This document shows positions 41,830 through 49,955 of a DNA stretch of 64,000 nt, piece after piece (the stretch's first letter is position 1; the number at the start of each line of letters is the position of its first letter). The translations under genes were made by a program, and so were the position numbers. The stretch is from Variovorax paradoxus (GTDB lineage Bacteria; Pseudomonadota; Gammaproteobacteria; Burkholderiales; Burkholderiaceae_C): contig NZ_JAUSXG010000001.1 of the NCBI RefSeq assembly GCF_030815855.1, positions 3,658,001 to 3,722,000 on the forward strand. The letters run 5' to 3'. The notes below the pieces were generated by a model, which was not told the DNA's origin, ran no database searches, and saw nothing but the letters and a program-made list of their open reading frames with translations.

Positions 41830-42894
41830 ATGGCCAAACCGCTCGTCGCCACCATCGACACCAAGCCCCAACCCGCCTCGCGCAACGTGGTGCTGGCCAG
41901 CTATCTGCTGATGCCGGCCGCCCTGCTGCTGGTGATGTGGCAGCACCTGCTGCCAGGGCTGCTGTGCGTGTGCATCGGCTTTCTGGCCACGCGCTGGTTC
42001 GCACGCTTGATCGGGAACGGCCTCGCGCGGCTGAGGCTACCGCCCGGCCGTGCCGGCGTGCTGGCCCGGATCGTGTCGATCACGCTGGTCCTGCTGGCGC
42101 CCATCGCCCTCATTTCGTTGGGGTTGTCGCAAGCGCGCGAGTACATCCTCGACGCGCCCGACCAGTACCGAGAACTGCTCGACTACACGGCCCGCACCGT
42201 CCTCGAACTGCGGCTCAAGCTCCCGCCGGAAATCGCGGTCTACCTGCCCGAAGGCGCGGCCGAAGTGCAGCGCGTGGTAGCCAATTACCTCCGGGCGCAG
42301 GCCGGCTCGCTGGCGCTGGCCGGGCGGGCATGGCTGGGCGGCCTGCTGTTTGCCTATGTCGGGCTCATCGTGGGCGGGCTCGCCGCCATTGCGCCGCCGC
42401 CGTTGCGGCACCGGCCGCTGGCCGCGCAGCTGTACCGGCGCATCACGATCTTCGGCGAGGCCTTCGGTCAGATCGTTGCCGCGCAGTTCTGGATCGCGGC
42501 GTTCAACACGCTGCTGACCGCCATCTTCCTGCTGTTCCTGATGCCGCTCTGGGGCCCTCACCTGCCCTACACGCCGGCACTGATCACGCTGACCTTCGTG
42601 GCGGGCCTGGTGCCGATCGTGGGCAACCTGGTCTGCAACTCGGTCATCACGCTGGTGGCGCTCTCCGTGTCGCCGGTCACGGCGCTGGCATGCCTGATAT
42701 TTCTCATCGTCATTCACAAGGCCGAGTACGTGATCAACGCCAAGGTGGTCGGCAGCCGCACGCAGATGCGGGTGTGGGAACTGCTGGCCGTCATGTTCGT
42801 GGCCGAGGCGGTGTTCGGGCCGGCCGGCCTGGTGGCGGCACCGCTCTTTTACGCGTACCTCAAGAAAGAGCTGCAGGCCGCCGAACTTGTGTGA
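41830..42894 (+). CDS. AI-2E-family (PerM-like) membrane transporter
   Basis: A 354-residue polytopic membrane protein with the AI-2E family arrangement: N-terminal helices, a periplasmic loop (about 100-150), then the conserved Ala-Gly-Leu-Val-Pro-Ile-Val-Gly-Asn-Leu motif followed by further helices and Pro-Leu-Phe-Tyr-Ala-Tyr-Leu at the C-terminus. Members export small signals or sodium; the substrate here is unknown. It lies 41 bases after purM, likely in the same transcript. Confidence 0.82.
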   Translation: MAKPLVATIDTKPQPASRNVVLASYLLMPAALLLVMWQHLLPGLLCVCIGFLATRWFARLIGNGLARLRLPPGRAGVLARIVSITLVLLAPIALISLGLSQAREYILDAPDQYRELLDYTARTVLELRLKLPPEIAVYLPEGAAEVQRVVANYLRAQAGSLALAGRAWLGGLLFAYVGLIVGGLAAIAPPPLRHRPLAAQLYRRITIFGEAFGQIVAAQFWIAAFNTLLTAIFLLFLMPLWGPHLPYTPALITLTFVAGLVPIVGNLVCNSVITLVALSVSPVTALACLIFLIVIHKAEYVINAKVVGSRTQMRVWELLAVMFVAEAVFGPAGLVAAPLFYAYLKKELQAAELV

Positions 42895-42914
42895 TGTCCT
42901 GATTTGATCGGTTC

Positions 42915-42936
42915 TGGTCCGCTTCGGCGCGGACCA
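42915..42936 (+). terminator. Hairpin after the AI-2E gene
   Basis: TGGTCCGC / GCGGACCA with a 6-base loop, 21 bases after the stop. No T run follows, so it may be a weak terminator or a transcript-stabilising hairpin. Confidence 0.4.
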
Positions 42937-42996
42937 TCGGCTGGCGGCGCAGAAGAATAGGCGGCATCATTCACTCCGCCCTTCGCGCTCATACCC

Positions 42997-43581
42997 ATGA
43001 AGTCCTGTCTGATAGTGATCGACGCTCAGGAATCGTTCCGCCAGCGCGGCTACTGGTCCGAAGATGTTGCGCAACCCTATTTCGCCGCCCAGAACGCACT
43101 GATCAACGGCTGCGTCGCGGCCGGCATTCCGATCGTGCGTGTCTTCCATGTCGACGAGCCCGCCGTCGCAAGCCACCCCTTCGCCGTCGAGTCCGGCCTG
43201 GTGCGACCGATCGAAGGCCTGGCGGCCTTCGAAGCCGCGGCCACCTTCACCAAGCACCGCCACAGCGCGCTGGTCAACAGCGGGCTGGACGTCTGGCTCA
43301 CGCAGCAAGGCGTCGGCCGGCTGATCGTGAGCGGCATCCGCACCGAGCAATGCTGCGAAACCACCACGCGCCATGCCTCCGACCTGGGCTGGGAAGTCGA
43401 CTACGTGACCGAGGGCACGCTGACCTTCGACATGGTGCAGCCCGACGGCCGCCCGCTTGCCGCGGCCGACATCAAGTCGCGCACGGCGGCGGTGCTGGAC
43501 GGTCGCTTCGCCACGGTCTGCGGCGTTGCGCAGGCGGTCGAACGTGCCGACGCCCTTTCCACCGAAAAGGTGGCCGCATGA
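42997..43581 (+). CDS. Isochorismatase-family cysteine hydrolase
   Basis: A 194-residue hydrolase with the family triad: Asp in Val-Ile-Asp-Ala-Gln-Glu (about residue 9), Lys in Phe-Thr-Lys-His-Arg (about 87), and the Cys nucleophile in Thr-Glu-Gln-Cys-Cys-Glu-Thr-Thr (about 118). Family members hydrolyse isochorismate, nicotinamide or other amides. It is coupled by a 4-base overlap to a DJ-1/PfpI gene, so it probably acts with it. Substrate unknown. Confidence 0.87.
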   Translation: MKSCLIVIDAQESFRQRGYWSEDVAQPYFAAQNALINGCVAAGIPIVRVFHVDEPAVASHPFAVESGLVRPIEGLAAFEAAATFTKHRHSALVNSGLDVWLTQQGVGRLIVSGIRTEQCCETTTRHASDLGWEVDYVTEGTLTFDMVQPDGRPLAAADIKSRTAAVLDGRFATVCGVAQAVERADALSTEKVAA

Positions 43582-44213
43582 CGTTGCGCGTGCGGATCCT
43601 CGCCTACGACGGCGTCGAGGCACTCGACTTCGCGGGCCCGTTCGAGGTGTTCACCACGGCGAGCCGCATCAGCCAACGCTTGAATCCTGGCGCGAAAGCC
43701 CCGTTCGAGGTGGCTTCGGTGGCGCTCGCAAGCGACGGCCAACCCGTGCGGGCCCGCGCCGGCCTGCGCCTGTTGGCGGATCACCACGTGACCGCGAATC
43801 CGGAAGCCGACGTGCTGATCGTGCCCGGCGGCGTGGTCGATTCGCCGATGGCGAGCCCCGCCACCCTGCGCTGGATCGCCGAATGCGCGGCCGGCGCACA
43901 GCTGGTCGCCTCGGTCTGCACCGGCGTCTTCCTGCTCGCGAAAAGCGGCGTGGTCACGCGCGAGGCCGTCACCACCCATTGGGAAGACATCGCGGACTTG
44001 CGCGAGCAATTCCCCTCGCTCGATGTGCGCCAGGACGTGCGCTGGGTCGACAGCGGCCGCATCGTCAGCTCGGCGGGCATCAGTGCCGGCATCGACATGA
44101 GCTTGCATCTCGTCGAACGCCTCGCAGGCCGCGCACTGGCCGAACGCACCGCGCGCCAGATGGACTACGCATGGACCCACGGCAGCAGCAGCAACCGCAC
44201 CGCATCCGCGTAG
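43578..44213 (+). CDS. DJ-1/PfpI-family protein
   Basis: A 211-residue protein of the DJ-1/PfpI (ThiJ) superfamily: Leu-Ala-Tyr-Asp-Gly-Val-Glu-Ala-Leu-Asp-Phe-Ala-Gly-Pro-Phe-Glu at the start, Val-Pro-Gly-Gly, and the nucleophile elbow Ser-Val-Cys-Thr-Gly near residue 115. The DJ-1 Glu appears as Pro-Phe-Glu (about residue 22). Members may be glyoxalases, isonitrile hydratases or chaperones; the Asp-Phe-Ala-Gly-Pro motif fits the InhA (isonitrile hydratase) branch. Linked to an isochorismatase and a GlxA-type regulator. Confidence 0.85.
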   Translation: MTLRVRILAYDGVEALDFAGPFEVFTTASRISQRLNPGAKAPFEVASVALASDGQPVRARAGLRLLADHHVTANPEADVLIVPGGVVDSPMASPATLRWIAECAAGAQLVASVCTGVFLLAKSGVVTREAVTTHWEDIADLREQFPSLDVRQDVRWVDSGRIVSSAGISAGIDMSLHLVERLAGRALAERTARQMDYAWTHGSSSNRTASA

Positions 44214-45178
44214 TTTTCGTGCTGCTGCCCGGCAGCCTGGTGCTCGACTGGGCGGGGCCGGCCGAGGCGCTGCGTATTGCGAACCAGCGGTTGCGGGCCT
44301 CGGGCCAGCCCGAGCGCTTCGCGATCGAGTTCGCGAGCCCGCGGCCGACGTCCATCGCATCGGTCGGCGTCGCGCTCGCCGGGCTGGCGCCGCTACCCGC
44401 ACAGTGGGACGGCCCGGGCTGGGTGGTGCTGGTCGGCCTGCCCGGCGACACCATCGCCATCGACAACCCCGAAACGCAGGACCTGCTGCACTGGCTGCGC
44501 GGCCAGCGTTTCGAGCGTGGCCGCGTGGAACTGGTCACCATCTGCGCAGGCGCGGTGCTCGCCGCGCATGCCGGGGCGCTCGCGGGCCGGCGCGCCACCA
44601 CGCACCATCATCACCTCGACGAACTGCGCTCGGTGGAGCCGCGCTGCGACGTGGTGAGCAACCGCGTGTTCGTGATCGATCCGCCGCTCTACAGCAGCGC
44701 GGGCGTCACGACCGGCATCGACCTCGTGCTGCATCGCATCGCCGAGACCTGCGGCGAAGCGCTCGCGGCGCAGGTGGCGCAGACGATGGTGGTCGCGCTT
44801 CGCCGCGGCCCGCACGATCCGGAGCTCTCGCCCTTTCTGGCGCACCGCAACCATCTGCATGCGGCCCTGCATCGCGTGCAGGACGCCGTGAGCGAGCAAC
44901 CGCAGGCCGACTGGAGCGTGCCGCGGATGGCGGACGTGGCCCACACCTCGGCACGGCATCTCACGCGGCTCTTCGTGGAGCATGCGGGCGTGGCGCCGCT
45001 GGCCTACCTTCGGCGGCTGCGGCTCGCGGCCGCGCAACTGGCGCTGGCCTCGGGCGCCAGCGTCACGCGGGCGGCGGAGCTGTCGGGCTTCGGCTCCGAC
45101 ACGCAGTTGCGCCGCGCCTGGCACCAGTTCGGATTGCCCGGCTCGCCGTCCGCCGCAAGCGCGCCGCTGAAAACCTGA
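44171..45178 (+). CDS. GlxA-family transcriptional regulator (DJ-1 + AraC domains)
   Basis: A 335-residue regulator. The N-terminal part is DJ-1/PfpI-like (Gly-Ser-Leu-Val-Leu-Asp-Trp-Ala-Gly-Pro-Ala-Glu, with Ile-Cys-Ala-Gly at the elbow), and the last ~90 residues are an AraC/XylS DNA-binding domain (Leu-Thr-Arg-Leu-Phe ... Leu-Arg-Arg-Leu-Arg-Leu-Ala-Ala). The start at ATG 44171 lies inside the 3' end of the DJ-1 gene (43-base overlap), which is unusual but gives the proper N-terminus. It probably regulates the two preceding enzymes. Confidence 0.88.
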   Translation: MDPRQQQQPHRIRVVFVLLPGSLVLDWAGPAEALRIANQRLRASGQPERFAIEFASPRPTSIASVGVALAGLAPLPAQWDGPGWVVLVGLPGDTIAIDNPETQDLLHWLRGQRFERGRVELVTICAGAVLAAHAGALAGRRATTHHHHLDELRSVEPRCDVVSNRVFVIDPPLYSSAGVTTGIDLVLHRIAETCGEALAAQVAQTMVVALRRGPHDPELSPFLAHRNHLHAALHRVQDAVSEQPQADWSVPRMADVAHTSARHLTRLFVEHAGVAPLAYLRRLRLAAAQLALASGASVTRAAELSGFGSDTQLRRAWHQFGLPGSPSAASAPLKT

Positions 45179-45211
45179 TGCACAGCGCCTCGGGCGCGGC
45201 GGAGCGCGGCC

Positions 45212-46510
45212 TCAGCCGTCTTCCGGCCCCGCCACGCATGCTTTTGCGCGCGCGATCAGCAGCGCCCGCTCGCGCGTATTGCGCGTGAGCGACGCGGCGC
45301 GGTCGAATTCCCTGCGCGCCTCGTCGCGGCGGCCGAGCTTGAAGAGCAGGTCGCCGCGCACTGTCGGCAACAGGTGATAGCCCTGCAACGCCGGCTCGCC
45401 GACCAGCGCATCCACCACCTCCAGCCCCGAGGCCGGCCCAAAGGCCATCGAGAGCGCGACCGCGCGGTTGAGTTCGACGATGGGCGACGGCGACAGCTCG
45501 GCCAGGGCGTCGTAGAGCGCGGCGATTCGCGGCCAATCGGTGTCTTCCGCCGTGCGCGCACGGCCGTGGCAGGCCGCGATGGCCGCCTGCAGCGCATAGG
45601 GACCGAAGGCGCCGCCCAGGGCCTCGGCGCGCGCAAGCGCCGCGAGCCCGCGGCGAATCAGCAGGTGGTCCCAGCGCGCGCGGTTCTGCGCCAGCAACAG
45701 CACCGGCTCGCCCGACGCGCCCACGCGGGCTGCGGCGCGCGAGGCCTGGATTTCCATCAGTGCCACGAGGCCGTGCACTTCCGAGGCATCGGGCACGAGC
45801 TCGGCCACGATGCGGCCGAGGCGCAAGGCTTCGTCGCAGAGCGCGGGGCGCATCCAGTCGTCACCAGCGGTGGCCGAGTAGCCCTCGTTGAAGATCAGGT
45901 AGAGCACCTCGAGCACCGAAGCGAGCCGCGCCTCGAGTTCGTGCCGGCGCGGCACTTCGAAGGGCACGCGCGCTTCGAGCAGCGTGCGCTTGGCGCGCAC
46001 GATGCGCTGCGCCACGGTGGCTTCGGGCACCAGGAAGGCGCGCGCGATTTCGTCGGTCGTGAGGCCGCCCATGAGGCGCAGCGTGAGCGCCACGCGCGCC
46101 TCGGTCGAAAGCACCGGATGGCAGGCGGTGAACACCAGCCGCAGCAGGTCGTCGCCGATGTCGTCGTCGAGCGCGGCATCGACCGCCTCGGCGAGATCGG
46201 CCTCTGCCATTTCGTGCCGGGCGTCGAATTCGCGGCCGACTTCGCCGGCCTTGTGCCCGGCCAGCTGCAGGTGGCGCAGCCGGTCGAGCGCGCGGCGCTT
46301 GGCCACGGCGGTGAGCCAGGCCGCGGGGTTGTCGGGCACGCCGGCTTCGGGCCACTGCTCGAGCGCTGAAACCAGCGCGTCCTGGGCCAGTTCCTCGGCC
46401 AGGCCCACGTCGCGCACCATGCGTGCGACGGTGGCGATGATCTTTGCCGACTCCATGCGCCAGACCGCGTCGATGGCGCGGTGGATGGCGGCCTCGCCCT
46501 TGCCGTTCAT
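45212..46510 (-). CDS. ECF42-type RNA polymerase sigma factor
   Basis: A 432-residue sigma factor. Region 2 (Ala-Glu-Glu-Leu-Ala-Gln-Asp-Ala-Leu-Val) and region 4 (Leu-Thr-Thr-Asp-Glu-Ile-Ala-Arg-Ala-Phe) are in the first 190 residues, followed by a long helical, TPR-like C-terminal domain. This is the ECF42 (DUF6596) layout. Characteristically, two DGPF/YCII proteins are encoded nearby (47542-48410). ECF42 sigmas have no anti-sigma factor; the C-terminal domain is thought to control them. The longer frame from 46609 overlaps the divergent gene and is not used. Confidence 0.88.
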   Translation of the reverse strand: MNGKGEAAIHRAIDAVWRMESAKIIATVARMVRDVGLAEELAQDALVSALEQWPEAGVPDNPAAWLTAVAKRRALDRLRHLQLAGHKAGEVGREFDARHEMAEADLAEAVDAALDDDIGDDLLRLVFTACHPVLSTEARVALTLRLMGGLTTDEIARAFLVPEATVAQRIVRAKRTLLEARVPFEVPRRHELEARLASVLEVLYLIFNEGYSATAGDDWMRPALCDEALRLGRIVAELVPDASEVHGLVALMEIQASRAAARVGASGEPVLLLAQNRARWDHLLIRRGLAALARAEALGGAFGPYALQAAIAACHGRARTAEDTDWPRIAALYDALAELSPSPIVELNRAVALSMAFGPASGLEVVDALVGEPALQGYHLLPTVRGDLLFKLGRRDEARREFDRAASLTRNTRERALLIARAKACVAGPEDG

Positions 46511-46554
46511 GCGTTTGCGCCCGCTACGCCGCTTCGACCGGCTAGCATCCGCCC

Positions 46555-47535
46555 ATGAAACCGTTCCTCCCGGCCCTGCTGATCCTGACCCTGGTCCTCG
46601 GCTGCGCACAGGCCGCCGAGGTTGAGCGCAACAGCCTCGGCATGGCCTTCGTCAGGCTGCCGGCCGGCGAGTTCCTGATGGGCAGCGACGAGGCACCCGA
46701 GTCGCTGGCCCGCGCCTACCCGCAGTTGCCGGCGACACGCTTCGCAAAACTCGACGACGAGAAGCCGGTTCATCGGGTGCGAATCACGCGGTCTTTCTGG
46801 ATGGGCCGGCACGAGGTGACGGTCGGTCAATTCAAGCGCTTTGTCGAAGCCTCGGGTTACGTGCCCGAGTCGCTGGCCGATGGGACCGGAGGCTATGGCT
46901 GGCGCTCCGATTACGACCCGGCCACCACGAAGCGCGGTGACGCCTTCGAGGGCCGCGACCCGCGCTATTCGTGGCGCAACCCCGGTTTCGCTCAGGGCGA
47001 CGAGCATCCGGTCGTCAACGTGACCTGGCACGACGCCCAGGCCTTGGCCGCCTGGCTCAGCAAGACCGAGGGCCGCCGCTACCGGCTGCCGACCGAGGCC
47101 GAATGGGAATACGCCTGCCGCGCGGGCAGCCGCAGCCGCTACAGCTCGGGCGACGAACCGCAGTCGCTGCTGCGTGCGGCCAATGTGTTCGACGCGAGCA
47201 GCGCCGGGTACTGGCCGCGCTGGCAGCCGATGGCGCTGGATGGCGACGATGGCTACGCGTTCACCGCGCCGGTCGGCAGCTTTGCGCCCAACGCCTGGGG
47301 CCTTTACGACATGCACGGCAATGCGTGGGAGTGGGTGGCCGACTGGCATGGCGAGGAATACTACGCGCGCTCGCCGCTGGACGACCCGCAGGGCCCCGCT
47401 GAAGGCGAGGTGCGGGTGCGCCGCGGCGGCTCCTGGCACACCTGGGCCTTCTATGCCCGGTCCGCCTACCGCAACTGGAACGCGCCGGACACACGCTACA
47501 CGCTGGTGGGCATCCGGCTGGTCCGGGAAGACTAG
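46555..47535 (+). CDS. Secreted SUMF1/FGE-like protein without the catalytic cysteines
   Basis: A 326-residue exported protein of the sulfatase-modifying-factor fold. A signal peptide is followed by Asn-Ser-Leu-Gly-Met-Ala-Phe-Val, Pro-Val-Val-Asn-Val-Thr-Trp-His-Asp-Ala, Arg-Leu-Pro-Thr-Glu-Ala-Glu-Trp-Glu-Tyr-Ala and Arg-Arg-Gly-Gly-Ser-Trp-His. FGEs have Cys in the last motif; here it is His, so formylglycine formation is unlikely. Gly-Cys at the end of the signal could be a lipobox. It stands between the ECF42 sigma and the YCII genes. Confidence 0.87.
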   Translation: MKPFLPALLILTLVLGCAQAAEVERNSLGMAFVRLPAGEFLMGSDEAPESLARAYPQLPATRFAKLDDEKPVHRVRITRSFWMGRHEVTVGQFKRFVEASGYVPESLADGTGGYGWRSDYDPATTKRGDAFEGRDPRYSWRNPGFAQGDEHPVVNVTWHDAQALAAWLSKTEGRRYRLPTEAEWEYACRAGSRSRYSSGDEPQSLLRAANVFDASSAGYWPRWQPMALDGDDGYAFTAPVGSFAPNAWGLYDMHGNAWEWVADWHGEEYYARSPLDDPQGPAEGEVRVRRGGSWHTWAFYARSAYRNWNAPDTRYTLVGIRLVRED

Positions 47536-47541
47536 GGCAAC

Positions 47542-47958
47542 CTACCTCTTGACGGTCTGCATCGAAGGAAAGCTCTCGGCCAACGCCTGCAGGTCGGGCG
47601 GGAAATCTCCGAGCTCCTGCACCTGCCGGACCTCGATGACCTCGTTCTCGCCGCCGGGGCAGCGCGTGGCCCACTCGATGGCTTCGGCGCGCGAAGCAAC
47701 CTCGATCACCCAGTAGCCGCCGAGCACTTCCTTGGCCTCGGCGAAGGGGCCGTCGACCACCTTCGGCTTGCGGCCCGGAAAGCTCACGCGCGCGCCCATC
47801 GAGGGCGGATGCAGGCCGTCGCAGCTGATCAGCACGCCGGCTTTCTGCAGGGCTTCGTTGTAAGCCATCATCGCCCGCATCGCCTCGGCGTCTTCGGGCA
47901 TGGTGCCCGGCGCGGCCGTTTCGTAGCCGTGGGGGATCATCAGCATCATGAATCGCAT
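47542..47958 (-). CDS. DGPF/YCII-family protein
   Basis: A 138-residue YCII-related protein: MRFMMLMIPHGYETA, Val-Ser-Phe-Pro-Gly-Arg-Lys-Pro-Lys-Val, the naming motif Val-Val-Asp-Gly-Pro-Phe-Ala-Glu-Ala-Lys-Glu, and Gly-Gly-Tyr-Trp-Val-Ile-Glu-Val. Genes of this family are typical targets and partners of ECF42 sigma factors. The biochemical role is unknown. The ATG at 47958 is the family start, and the gene converges with the SUMF-like gene (6-base gap). Confidence 0.9.
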   Translation of the reverse strand: MRFMMLMIPHGYETAAPGTMPEDAEAMRAMMAYNEALQKAGVLISCDGLHPPSMGARVSFPGRKPKVVDGPFAEAKEVLGGYWVIEVASRAEAIEWATRCPGGENEVIEVRQVQELGDFPPDLQALAESFPSMQTVKR

Positions 47959-47981
47959 GGTGGGTCTCCTTTGCGGGCGGT

Positions 47982-48410
47982 TCAGCTGCCGGCCTTGGCG
48001 CGGGCCTGGGACTCGGCGCGCAGGCGGTCTTCCTGCGCCAGCAGCTCGGGCGTCATCGAATCGCCGAAGTCGGCGGCTTCGAACACCTGGCGGATCTCGA
48101 TCTCGCCCTCCTGGAACGGGCTGCGCTTGATCCACTCGATGGCTTCTTCCTTCGACTTGACCTGAAGCAGCCAGAAGCCCGCGAGCAGTTCCTTCGTTTC
48201 GGCGAACGGACCGTCGATGACGGTGCGCTTCAGCCCTTCGCAGCGGACGCGCGCGCCCCTGGAAGACGGATGCAGCCCTTCGCCCGCCAGCAGCACGCCG
48301 GCCTTGACCAGCTCCTCGTTGAACTTGCCCATGGCGGTGAGCACCTCGGTGCTGGGCATCACGCCGGCTTCGGAATCCTTGTTGGCCTTGACCAGAACCA
48401 TGAATCGCAT
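47982..48410 (-). CDS. DGPF/YCII-family protein
   Basis: A 142-residue paralogue of its neighbour: MRFMVLVKANKDSEAG, Thr-Val-Ile-Asp-Gly-Pro-Phe-Ala-Glu-Thr-Lys-Glu, Gly-Phe-Trp-Leu-Leu-Gln-Val, with an additional charged C-terminal helix. It lies 23 bases upstream of the second YCII gene, so they form a pair. The pairing with an ECF42-type sigma in the same neighbourhood supports a common regulon. Confidence 0.9.
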   Translation of the reverse strand: MRFMVLVKANKDSEAGVMPSTEVLTAMGKFNEELVKAGVLLAGEGLHPSSRGARVRCEGLKRTVIDGPFAETKELLAGFWLLQVKSKEEAIEWIKRSPFQEGEIEIRQVFEAADFGDSMTPELLAQEDRLRAESQARAKAGS

Positions 48411-48544
48411 GTCGTTTCTCCTGAAGGTTGATGAATGAACTCTGGAGCCGCTGGAAACCGCGCGCTCCTGTTCACACGTCGGACGAGAGGAAGCCGGATC
48501 GACACGCTTGCGTCAACCCATATGTAATTTTGTGTTTCAAGAAC

Positions 48545-48973
48545 TCAGGACAGATAGCCGCAGAAGCGCAGGGTATGTCCGTCGGGTTCGCGGATCGCGA
48601 ATTCGCGCAAGCCCCACGGCTGCGACGTGGGCGGTTCGATGACCGTGACGCCGCGGCTCAGGTAGGTGGCGTGGAGGCCGTCGATGTCCTTGCCTACGTG
48701 GATCACGATTTCGCCGCGCCAGGGCGGCGCACCGCGCGTGCTGCACTGCCACAGGCGCAGGTAGACCGGGTCGCCATAGGTGCGGTCGCCCTTCTTCACC
48801 CGCGCATAGCTGGGCGGCTCGCCGGCGATGAAATCGAGCTCGAAACCCAGGATGTCCCGAAACCAGCGCGCGGCGCGCGTGACGTCGGACACGGGCAGCA
48901 CCGGCTGCACACCGTGAAATTCGTGCAGCGTGCCGAGATCGGATGCGCCGGCGATGCCGTTCCTGGCGCTCAT
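48545..48973 (-). CDS. VOC-family (glyoxalase-like) protein
   Basis: A 142-residue vicinal-oxygen-chelate protein: Val-Gln-Pro-Val-Leu-Pro-Val-Ser-Asp-Val-Thr-Arg-Ala-Ala-Arg-Trp-Phe, then Leu-Gly-Phe-Glu-Leu-Asp, and Phe-Ala-Ile-Arg-Glu-Pro-Asp-Gly-His. It may be a bleomycin-resistance-like binding protein or a dioxygenase; the activity is unknown. The start shares a base with the stop of the SirB1-like gene (TGATG), so the two are coupled. Confidence 0.85.
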   Translation of the reverse strand: MSARNGIAGASDLGTLHEFHGVQPVLPVSDVTRAARWFRDILGFELDFIAGEPPSYARVKKGDRTYGDPVYLRLWQCSTRGAPPWRGEIVIHVGKDIDGLHATYLSRGVTVIEPPTSQPWGLREFAIREPDGHTLRFCGYLS

Positions 48974-49824
48974 CAGTTGGCCGCTCGGCGCAATGCGGCC
49001 ACGCGCTCGGCAATCACGTCGACGTCGAGCGCGTCTTCGGCATGTTCCAGGTAGGTTTCCAGGTCGCGCACCGCGGCCGCCGTGTTGCCCTGCTCGGCGT
49101 GTGCAATGCCGCGGTCACGGTACTCGCCCCAGGCGGTGGGCAGCAGCGCAACGAGGCGGTCTTGCACCGCGATGGCCCGCTGCCAGTCTTCCTGCGCGCG
49201 GTGCACTTCCTTCAGGTTGCGCAGCATGCGGCCGATGATTTCGCGCGAGCTGGCGGGCTGCAGGTAAAGACCCAGCGGCACGTCGAAATCGCCGACCAGC
49301 CCGTTGCTGCGCTTGTAGGGCTCGAGCCGCTCGCCGAGTTCTTCGCGCGACAGCGACTTGCCGGTGAAGGGGTCGATCACCACCTGGCCCTTGGGCAAGG
49401 TGACCTTGAGCATGAAATGACCCGGAAAGCCGATGCCGCGCGCCTGCAGCCCGAGGCCCTGCGCCAACTCCATCCACAGCACCGCCAGCGAGATCGGAAT
49501 GCCGCGGCGCGTGCGCAGGACGGCATTCAGGTAGCTGTTGTCGGGGTCGTAGTAGTCGTTGACGTTGCCGCCGAAGTTCAGGTCGTTGAAGAAGAACTGG
49601 TTGAGCGCGCGCAGCCGGGCGAGCGGCGCGGCGTCGGCGGGCAGGCGGCGCTTGAGCCGAGCCAGCAACTGATCGACGTCGCCGAGCACCTGCTGCACGT
49701 CGAGGTCGGGGTATTCGTCCTGTGCCAGGCTGGCGGCAGCCTCGAGCAGCGGAAAGTGGTCGTCGCTCTGCACCAGCGATTCGAAATACGCCAGGGCCGT
49801 GGGAACCTGAAAGCTGAACGTCAT
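48973..49824 (-). CDS. SirB1/transglutaminase-like protein with TPR
   Basis: A 283-residue protein: a transglutaminase-like SirB1_N domain (Tyr-Tyr-Asp-Pro-Asp-Asn-Ser-Tyr-Leu-Asn-Ala-Val-Leu, Arg-Arg-Gly-Ile-Pro-Ile-Ser-Leu-Ala, Phe-Pro-Gly-His-Phe) and a C-terminal TPR-like part. The cysteine of true transglutaminases is absent at the expected Arg-Arg-Gly-Ile-Pro site, so catalysis is doubtful. Length and order are normal for the family. It is coupled to the VOC-protein gene. Confidence 0.88.
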   Translation of the reverse strand: MTFSFQVPTALAYFESLVQSDDHFPLLEAAASLAQDEYPDLDVQQVLGDVDQLLARLKRRLPADAAPLARLRALNQFFFNDLNFGGNVNDYYDPDNSYLNAVLRTRRGIPISLAVLWMELAQGLGLQARGIGFPGHFMLKVTLPKGQVVIDPFTGKSLSREELGERLEPYKRSNGLVGDFDVPLGLYLQPASSREIIGRMLRNLKEVHRAQEDWQRAIAVQDRLVALLPTAWGEYRDRGIAHAEQGNTAAAVRDLETYLEHAEDALDVDVIAERVAALRRAAN

Positions 49825-49955
49825 GTGTCTTTGTAGAGGAGCATTCGGAGACCGTCAAGGCGGTGTTTTCAGCTTGCGCAATTCGAAAACAAACCTGTTG
49901 CGGATGCCGCGACCCGGGCCTTTGTCCGCTCCATGATCGAGCGTCTGTCGACGCT

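Noticed and set aside
39929..42004. Minus-strand frame of 691 codons
   Set aside because: Only the last 228 codons are a real protein (Hda); the rest is antisense to purM and the start of the AI-2E gene.
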